35,507 bases of DNA. Origin: a virus. Location of the stretch: positions 1 to 35,507 of the IMG/VR virus record IMGVR_UViG_3300027759_000232; one strand, given 5' to 3'. Below the pieces are notes generated by a model. It had not been told where the DNA came from. It searched no databases and worked only from the letters and a program-made list of their open reading frames with translations. A program made the position numbers and the translations under genes. Every line of letters starts with the position of its first letter. The first letter of the stretch is position 1. Positions 24,251 through 29,465 of the stretch are shown here, in pieces.

Positions 24251-25626
24251 TAATTATCTGCCTTGGGTGTCAGTGCCTTGCTAAGGCTTTGTCTTGTTGG
24301 TTGTGTTTTACCTTCGACATCAGTGAATGTAGAAGTATCGTTGACAAAAATACTACGCTGTGTTTGGTTATTTGGACCAGGAGTTAAATTGGTTCTCACT
24401 GCATCTTCAATTTTAGTCCAACGACGGCCATCAAATCTGAACAAACGATTTGGCACATAGTCAGTGCGAAGTACATATGCACCGGTGATTGGTTGCGTTG
24501 GGAAGCTGGTACTGGCAGTCACAGGCCAGCCATCCGGAGCCAAACCGTCCCCACCCAAATAAGCAGGTATAGTGGCGTTGGGAGTTACCAATCCTGAATC
24601 TGTCAATGTAACAGTGCTGTCTGTGGTCAATAAAGTGTTATCAGTTCTGGTACCGATTGGATCGCCTGGTCCTCCATCTGCTCGCAGTGGTTCTACATAC
24701 AAGGGATCAGTGTCATATCCACTGGTGGGCACATCTATTTCTGCTTGTCTAATAATAGCATCATTGATTTCATTCAACTTGGAGAAGTTGGTCATAATTT
24801 CTCCCAGCGGTGTATTTGCCTCGTCGCCTGAACTAATGTTATTAAGAATGTCTTTGTATTCTTGTGCATTAACCATTGGTGTTAATTTTACACGAATTAA
24901 ATGCGGCCACCAAGTCTGACTAAAACCTTCAGCCGCAAAAGTAACATCTTGTACCACATAGAATCTTTTAAGCACAGCAGGAATGTCCGCGTTCAACGGA
25001 TAATAATCTTTCTTGTGCTGCAATTCGATCACATCACCACTCAACAACTTACGACCAATCATGGCCACGCAGTCATTCAGATGGAAGGTCATCACGATGG
25101 TGTCTGTGCTGAGTAGTAATCCAAATTGGCTCAAGTCCCAGTCGTTGTCACTGACTGTATAGACGCCTCGCATGACATATACACTGGTATCGTACTTGCG
25201 ATCTCTGTTCTCCAAAAACAACAGGTCTTGAATATTCAATGCACTTTCGTTGGTGTAATTTGGTTGAGTAGCGTCTTTCCAATAAATGCTGATGGGCATG
25301 CCCGAACTAATCGTAGAAGTTACATTGCTGGTAATGGTAACAGTATTTGCTCGAACATTGGTACTAAAAATTACAGTGTTGGCTTGTATGCCAATTCCGC
25401 CCACGGTCTGACCTACTTCAAAATTCGCAACATTGGCAAAAGTCAAAGTTCTAGTATTGATACTGGTACTGTTGGTAGTGGGATACGCATTTGCCTGAGC
25501 CAAAGGTCCAAGATACTTGTGCAGCAAAATGCCCGTTCCACCAATGGTAAATTGCTCGCTGATGCGTTTATCAAAAAAGTTGTAATCGTTACTGTGGTTT
25601 TCACGCCACATGCTGAGTCTTGGCAT
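24250..25626 (-). CDS. 14: Neck / head completion protein (T4 gp14-like)
   Basis: Together with gp13 it seals the DNA-filled head and makes the tail-joining site. I start it at MPRLSMWRENHSNDYNFFDK (458 residues). An upstream in-frame ATG (25704) would add 26 residues but lies beyond the late promoter and fits no homologue. The core (about 130-262: DLLFLENRDRKYDTSVYVMR, YTVSDNDWDLSQFGL, GDVIELQHKKDYYPL) matches the gp14 family. Residues about 47-118 are an inserted beta module (FEVGQTVGGIGIQANTVIFS). The C-terminus (YVLRTDYVPNRLFRFDGRRW) is typical of aquatic homologues; T4 gp14 is only 256 residues. Its late promoter is at 25647-25654 on the minus strand, and it is followed without a gap by gene 15. 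Confidence 0.85.
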   Translation of the reverse strand: MPRLSMWRENHSNDYNFFDKRISEQFTIGGTGILLHKYLGPLAQANAYPTTNSTSINTRTLTFANVANFEVGQTVGGIGIQANTVIFSTNVRANTVTITSNVTSTISSGMPISIYWKDATQPNYTNESALNIQDLLFLENRDRKYDTSVYVMRGVYTVSDNDWDLSQFGLLLSTDTIVMTFHLNDCVAMIGRKLLSGDVIELQHKKDYYPLNADIPAVLKRFYVVQDVTFAAEGFSQTWWPHLIRVKLTPMVNAQEYKDILNNISSGDEANTPLGEIMTNFSKLNEINDAIIRQAEIDVPTSGYDTDPLYVEPLRADGGPGDPIGTRTDNTLLTTDSTVTLTDSGLVTPNATIPAYLGGDGLAPDGWPVTASTSFPTQPITGAYVLRTDYVPNRLFRFDGRRWTKIEDAVRTNLTPGPNNQTQRSIFVNDTSTFTDVEGKTQPTRQSLSKALTPKADN

Positions 25627-25646
25627 ATATGGTCTCGCTAATGTAG

Positions 25647-25654
25647 TATTTATG
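25647..25654 (-). promoter_or_regulatory. Reverse-strand T4-type late promoter (CATAAATA) for 14-15-Nudix
   Basis: On the minus strand the sequence reads CATAAATACTACATTAGCGA. The octamer ends 20 bases before the gp14 ATG (25626), giving a leader of about 15 nt. It lies only 6 bases from the -35 box of a divergent sigma70-type promoter. Confidence 0.75.
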
Positions 25655-25660
25655 GCAGGA

Positions 25661-25689
25661 TTGACGATAAAATCCAAAGACAGTATAAT
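25661..25689 (+). promoter_or_regulatory. Sigma70-type promoter (TTGACG-17-TATAAT)
   Basis: -35 TTGACG at 25661-25666, exactly 17 bases, and a perfect -10 TATAAT at 25684-25689. The predicted start at 25696-25697 coincides with the ATG of the 83-residue gene. CAGTA-TAAT-TACTG (25681-25694) forms a dyad over the -10 box. Confidence 0.8.
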
Positions 25690-25696
25690 TACTGTA

Positions 25697-25948
25697 ATGG
25701 ACAACTACCAAGCTCAATTGACCGAATTGCTTTCACAAGTGCAGGCCACCAATGACCCGCAGGGTAAAAACGATTTGAACAAATTGCACAAAGCATGCAG
25801 CCAAATACTGACTGAAATAAGTAAAGAGAGCGTCAATTGCCGCAGACTGCAAAAAACAACACCAAAGTATTTAGAATTGGATCAGCAGTTCAAAGAGGCC
25901 ATAAGTAATCTGGAACAATGGATAACTTTTGCTAAACTTTTGTACTAA
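25697..25948 (+). CDS. Small helical protein, unknown function, probably early
   Basis: Not recognised. The 83 residues look mostly helical and amphipathic (MDNYQAQLTELLSQVQ, then a helix around LNKLHKACSQILTEI and a final FKEAISNLEQWITFAKLLY), with two cysteines and no membrane segment. The ATG at 25697 is the only reasonable start downstream of the promoter; extending to 25610 would read through the divergent promoter region. There is no Shine-Dalgarno, and the predicted transcript begins at or one base before the ATG, so it may be translated as a leaderless mRNA. The strong host-type promoter suggests an early or constitutive product, possibly a host-interaction factor. That is a guess from position only. 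Confidence 0.7.
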   Translation: MDNYQAQLTELLSQVQATNDPQGKNDLNKLHKACSQILTEISKESVNCRRLQKTTPKYLELDQQFKEAISNLEQWITFAKLLY

Positions 25949-25977
25949 TTGACTTGATTCGATATCGATGTTATAAT
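25949..25977 (+). promoter_or_regulatory. Sigma70-type promoter (TTGACT-17-TATAAT)
   Basis: -35 TTGACT at 25949-25954, 17-base spacer, and perfect -10 TATAAT at 25972-25977. The predicted start near 25984 gives a leader of about 24 nt with AAGGA at 25997-26001. A perfect palindrome TCGATATCGA (25958-25967) lies inside the spacer. Confidence 0.85.
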
Positions 25978-26007
25978 CAACAAATTACTAATTACTAAGG
26001 ATCTGAC

Positions 26008-27177
26008 ATGGCAACAGTAGCTGGCATCAAGATTAAAATTAAAGCGGCCAAGGTTCGTAATGCAGCATTTGCAGACGAAAAATATACTGGTGGCGAGCCC
26101 GAATGGCCAGAAGAGGCAGCAGAATGGGAAGACAGTGAGTTTGATAACTTCCTTCGCCGTAGCTTCTATTACTACAATTATTACTACAATCAAAAGGATT
26201 GCAAGAAGTATGTGGTAGAGTGGCTTAAAACCATGCCCACTGAGTTTACCAAAGAAGAAGTCAAGGCATTTGATCGTTCAGCAGATCGTGCAATCCCAAT
26301 GACAGCCTGTAGTCTGATTATGGCACGCCGTCAAGGAATGATTTTCCGTACACGACACACTGACTTTCTAAAACAAGTTATCCGTGCGGCAATTTCAGAA
26401 GCAGAACCTGAAGCAGTTGAAATAACTTCCTCGGCTGCGAAAACATACACTCCTACTATTCAAGACCGTCTCAATGAGAAGACCAGCGAGATCATCGGAG
26501 AGCTTGAGGGCATGTACGACGATGTGTGCCTAAATAATAAAACAGCATTCAAGCCCTATGACTTCTTGACCGGCAATAATGTGGTTCAAAACCAATTGGG
26601 CAAGTACGAAATACTGTTTACTGCCCGCCGAACTGAACTTGAGACAGCACAGAGCAAAGAAGATGCCCAATTGACTGAGGGATATAAACACTATAAGGCC
26701 GCTGATTTCAAGCGGATTATTGCGTGGATTGACGCACTGCTGGCCGCAGTCGAACAGTATCGTGATGTAAAGAAAGCCACAAAGAAAGCCAGAGTTAAGA
26801 AAGCACCTAGTAAAGAAAAGGTCATAGCCAAACTCAAGTACTGTAAAACTGACCCTGTGTTGAAACTGGTCAGTATGAATCCTGCTGATATTATTGGAGC
26901 AAATGAGTTGTGGGTGTATAATATCAAAACTCGCAAGCTGGGCAAATATATCGCAGATAATTTGCAAGGTCCACTGGGAGTAAAAGGCACCAGTTTGATG
27001 GGATTCGACGAGGCCAAGTCAGTGTGCAAAACATTGCGTAAACCGGCCGAGACTCTCAAAGATTTTGCAAAATCGGGCAAGATTCAATTGCGTAAATTCC
27101 TTGACGAGATCAAAGCCACAGAAACTAAAATGAACGGTCGAATTAGCGCAGATATTGTGCTACTCAAAGTTGCATAA
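26008..27177 (+). CDS. Conserved T4-like phage protein of unknown function, early-type promoter
   Basis: A 389-residue soluble protein, lysine-rich and largely helical. It resembles a conserved hypothetical family I know from aquatic T4-like phages (core IQDRLNEKTSEIIGELEGMY, then YDFLTGNNVVQNQLGKYEIL). The N-terminus (VAGIKIKIKAAKVRNAAFA) is basic. A tyrosine cluster YYYNYYYN sits at about 53-60. A very basic stretch (KKATKKARVKKAPSKEK, about 254-270) suggests nucleic-acid contact, and the last third is beta/alpha (LWVYNIKTRKLGKYI). No catalytic motif is evident. It has a near-perfect sigma70 promoter and a good ribosome site, so it is probably made early and strongly. A hairpin just after the stop covers the start of gene 13. 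Confidence 0.85.
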   Translation: MATVAGIKIKIKAAKVRNAAFADEKYTGGEPEWPEEAAEWEDSEFDNFLRRSFYYYNYYYNQKDCKKYVVEWLKTMPTEFTKEEVKAFDRSADRAIPMTACSLIMARRQGMIFRTRHTDFLKQVIRAAISEAEPEAVEITSSAAKTYTPTIQDRLNEKTSEIIGELEGMYDDVCLNNKTAFKPYDFLTGNNVVQNQLGKYEILFTARRTELETAQSKEDAQLTEGYKHYKAADFKRIIAWIDALLAAVEQYRDVKKATKKARVKKAPSKEKVIAKLKYCKTDPVLKLVSMNPADIIGANELWVYNIKTRKLGKYIADNLQGPLGVKGTSLMGFDEAKSVCKTLRKPAETLKDFAKSGKIQLRKFLDEIKATETKMNGRISADIVLLKVA

Positions 27178-27180
27178 CAT

Positions 27181-27220
27181 AAAGAGTTCTATTAGCTAAA
27201 TATGGTTAATAGGACTCTTT
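27181..27220 (+). promoter_or_regulatory. RBS-sequestering hairpin with a late promoter in its loop
   Basis: A 14-bp stem pairs 27181-27194 with 27207-27220 (13 Watson-Crick pairs and one G-U) around a 12-base loop. The right arm contains the gp13 ribosome site AGGA (27211-27214). The loop carries GCTAAATA, whose predicted transcript begins inside the right arm and cannot form the hairpin. The stem ends in TTTT, so it may also end the upstream transcript. Confidence 0.75.
27195..27202 (+). promoter_or_regulatory. Late-promoter element (GCTAAATA) for gene 13
   Basis: Keeps the TAAATA core of the late octamer and sits exactly in the hairpin loop. The predicted start near 27208 gives a leader of about 17 nt with AGGA 10 bases before the ATG. 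Confidence 0.6.
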
Positions 27221-27224
27221 TCAT

Positions 27225-28385
27225 ATGTCAACAGTTATTCAACCCGACTTAAAAGGCGACTTTAGCCTTAGAACACAAGACTTAGGCGGCCCGGGCTCGA
27301 TCAGCACCGAGAGTGCGATTGCAGCCAATCCACAAATTCAAACACTCAATCAGCTCAGAAATGATATGATTGATTACATTCGTTTGAGACTGGGCGACCA
27401 AATCGTAGACATCGAGCTGGACAAAGAACACTACGATCTGGCCATCAAGCAAGCATTGATAAAGTATCGTCAAAAGGCACAAAATGCAGTGGAAGAAAGC
27501 TATGCATTCTTAGACTTGATTCCCAATGTACAAGAATATATTTTGCCCAACTACATCATGGAAGTTAGGCAGATTTTCCGCAGAGGCATCGGTGCCTCGC
27601 CCGGATCCACAGCCAGTCAATTTGAACCGTTCTCTTCGGGCTACTTAAACACTTACATGTTGGTGGCCGGTCGTGTTGGTGGCTTGTTGAGCTATGAATT
27701 GTTTGCGCAATATCAAGAGCTGGCCATGACCATGTTTGGCGGCTACATAAACTATACTTGGAATCGTGTTACCAAAAAGTTAACATTGGTGAGGAAAATA
27801 CCTTACGATAACGGAACAGCAGTATCATTGAACTCGTTGACTGCAAGTGGTCTCGCTGCAGGTTCTACAATTACCATAACTCTACAATCACCGCAGACCA
27901 GTGTTCAAACAGATTCCAGCATTTATATTCAAAACTGCCCAGTTCGCGGTTACGGCGCTGAGTATAGAGTTGTGACCATTGACCCTACCAGTACCATAAT
28001 AACAGTGGTAGCCAATCAAGTGTTGGGATCAGTTGCAGTCACTGGCAGCGACCTACAGAAAACCACAGTTTGGATTCCGGATTACGACTCTGGAACCAAC
28101 AATATGGAAAGTGTGTTGCTTTGGATTTTCAATCAGAAACCCGACAGTATGCTGCTAAGTGATCCAATGGTTTATCCGTGGCTACAGGATTACGCACTGG
28201 CATTTGCCAAAAGCATATTGGGACAGGCTCGAGGCAAGTTCAGTACACTGGCTGGCCCACAGAGCGGCACCACACTAAACGGTGCAGCACTGATGGCAGA
28301 GTCTGCGGCAGAAATGGCCCAACTCGAAGATGACCTAAAAAATTATGTCGACGGTTCGCAGCCATTGACCTGGGTTATCGGTTAA
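27225..28385 (+). CDS. 13: Neck / head completion protein (T4 gp13-like)
   Basis: Neck protein that joins the portal side of the head to gp14 and the tail. Family hallmarks are IRLRLGDQIVDIELDKEHYD, LIKYRQKAQNAVEESYAF, EYILPNYIMEVRQIFRRGIG, GGYINYTWNRVTKKLTLVRK and a C-terminal MVYPWLQDYALAFAKSILGQ plus ARGKFSTLAGP. Residues about 205-290 are a beta-rich insert (SGLAAGSTITITLQSPQTS). At 386 residues it is longer than T4 gp13 (309). Genes 13 and 14 are adjacent and co-directional in T4. Here they are separated by two early-type genes and lie on opposite strands. Translation is probably controlled by the upstream hairpin. Confidence 0.9.
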   Translation: MSTVIQPDLKGDFSLRTQDLGGPGSISTESAIAANPQIQTLNQLRNDMIDYIRLRLGDQIVDIELDKEHYDLAIKQALIKYRQKAQNAVEESYAFLDLIPNVQEYILPNYIMEVRQIFRRGIGASPGSTASQFEPFSSGYLNTYMLVAGRVGGLLSYELFAQYQELAMTMFGGYINYTWNRVTKKLTLVRKIPYDNGTAVSLNSLTASGLAAGSTITITLQSPQTSVQTDSSIYIQNCPVRGYGAEYRVVTIDPTSTIITVVANQVLGSVAVTGSDLQKTTVWIPDYDSGTNNMESVLLWIFNQKPDSMLLSDPMVYPWLQDYALAFAKSILGQARGKFSTLAGPQSGTTLNGAALMAESAAEMAQLEDDLKNYVDGSQPLTWVIG

Positions 28386-28392
28386 ACTTTAC

Positions 28393-28421
28393 TTGATTTT
28401 TATCTGTTACTTCTGTATAAT
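28393..28421 (+). promoter_or_regulatory. Sigma70-type promoter (TTGATT-17-TATAAT) for the dNMP kinase
   Basis: TTGATT at 28393-28398, 17-base spacer, and TATAAT at 28416-28421. The predicted start near 28428 falls at the beginning of the AGGAG ribosome site (28429-28433). A dyad CTGTAT-A-ATACAG (28413-28425) covers the -10 box. Confidence 0.75.
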
Positions 28422-28439
28422 ACAGTATAGGAGTAATTT

Positions 28440-29036
28440 ATGATCATAGGTCTATGTGGTTTAATTGGCAGCGGCAAAGACACAGCCGCAGATTATCTGT
28501 GTAATTTTCACGAATTTCGACGGGACAGCTTTGCTTCCACACTCAAAGACGCAGTGGCCTCAGTATTTGGCTGGGATCGTGAACTATTAGAAGGTCGTAC
28601 CAAGCAAGCCCGCGAATGGCGAGAACAAATCGATCCATGGTGGGCCGACCGCATGGACATGCCAAATTTAACTCCTAGATTAATTTTACAATTATGGGGC
28701 ACAGAAGTATGCCGCCGCGGATTCCACGATGATATTTGGATCGCCAGTCTAGAAAATAAACTTCGAAATACCAAAGATAATATTGTTATCAGTGATTGTC
28801 GTTTCCCCAACGAAATTACCAGCATACGCAGGGCAGGCGGCCGAGTGATCAGAATAGCTCGCGGTACAGATCCAGCGTGGTTTAGTTTGGCCAAAGTAGA
28901 TCCGTCTAAAATGCCGTCAGTGTATCCGGATATTCACGCCAGCGAATACAGCTGGGCACAGACTGACTTTGATTTTATCATTGACAACAACGGGTCAATT
29001 GAAGATCTGTACTCGGATCTTAAAAATCTGGTGTAA
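28440..29036 (+). CDS. 1: Deoxynucleoside monophosphate kinase (T4 gp1-like)
   Basis: Phosphorylates dNMPs (in T4: dTMP, dGMP and 5-hydroxymethyl-dCMP) to feed phage DNA synthesis. The 198-residue length is close to the usual for phage dNMP kinases. The P-loop GLIGSGKDT is at residues 7-15. Further family features are FRRDSFASTLKDAVASVFGW, LILQLWGTEVCRRGFHDDIW and the strand IVISDCRFPNEI, followed by the basic GGRVIRIARG. Which nucleotide is used cannot be read from the sequence. It has its own sigma70-type promoter and a strong AGGAG, fitting early expression even though late genes surround it. The 3' end overlaps the convergent zinc-ribbon gene by 17 bases. Confidence 0.92.
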   Translation: MIIGLCGLIGSGKDTAADYLCNFHEFRRDSFASTLKDAVASVFGWDRELLEGRTKQAREWREQIDPWWADRMDMPNLTPRLILQLWGTEVCRRGFHDDIWIASLENKLRNTKDNIVISDCRFPNEITSIRRAGGRVIRIARGTDPAWFSLAKVDPSKMPSVYPDIHASEYSWAQTDFDFIIDNNGSIEDLYSDLKNLV

Positions 29037-29370
29037 TAGGACTTTCTCGCCACGGCAGTTTACTGGCCGCTACTTCGACTCGACAATTGAGGCACACTGA
29101 TCTCAAATTGAGTGGATTGTTATTCTTTAAATTTCCGTCGATGTAAAATACCGCTATTTGTCTATCGGGATATTTTGCTCGCCAGCCACACTTGTCACAG
29201 ATGGCCTGTTTGCGATAACCGGCCCGTAACCAAGCCGGCGGCACAGGCGTAAACTTTTTACCTTTGCGAATACAACCGTCACAGAGTCTTCTGTAATGAT
29301 ATTGTCCTTGGCGGATATAGTTAACTGCAACAAGGGATTGATTACAGGTAGAACATAAGGGTCTAGTCAT
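29020..29370 (-). CDS. Zinc-ribbon protein with degenerate HNH-like core
   Basis: The 116-residue protein has four CxxC pairs: Cys6/Cys9, Cys30/Cys33, Cys58/Cys61 and Cys93/Cys96, enough for two zinc sites. Between the last two pairs, FYIDGNLKNNNPLNLRSVC resembles the HNH-nuclease core HxDGNxxNNxxxNL. The catalytic histidine position is Phe/Tyr (VFYIDGN) and the final NCH-type histidine is Arg, so nuclease activity is doubtful. I recognise relatives in aquatic T4-like phages without known function; a nucleic-acid-binding or transcription role is possible. The start follows a late-like octamer directly and has no ribosome site. Confidence 0.8.
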   Translation of the reverse strand: MTRPLCSTCNQSLVAVNYIRQGQYHYRRLCDGCIRKGKKFTPVPPAWLRAGYRKQAICDKCGWRAKYPDRQIAVFYIDGNLKNNNPLNLRSVCLNCRVEVAASKLPWRESPITPDF

Positions 29371-29375
29371 ACGAG

Positions 29376-29383
29376 TATTTAAT
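29376..29383 (-). promoter_or_regulatory. Reverse-strand late-promoter-like element (ATTAAATA)
   Basis: On the minus strand ATTAAATACTCGT runs directly into the ATG at 29370. Spacing from octamer to ATG is 5 bases, as for the genes at 3904 and 33420. The octamer departs from consensus at its first two bases. Confidence 0.45.
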
Positions 29384-29430
29384 CAAACCTTTGCAAAGGG
29401 CAAGCAAACCACCCATATTTCCTATCTATC

Positions 29431-29438
29431 GATAAATA
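29431..29438 (+). promoter_or_regulatory. T4-type late promoter (GATAAATA) for the sheath-tube operon
   Basis: GATAAATATT followed after about 22 nt by the sheath ATG at 29466, with AGAGGA (29452-29457) as a proper ribosome site in the leader. Confidence 0.72.
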
Positions 29439-29465
29439 TTTGAACAGTTTAAGAGGATATGAAAC

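Noticed and set aside
25627-25704. Longer gp14 starting at an ATG at 25704
   Set aside because: The extra 26 residues lie upstream of the late promoter and inside the divergent sigma70 promoter. Family members begin near the MPRLSMW segment.
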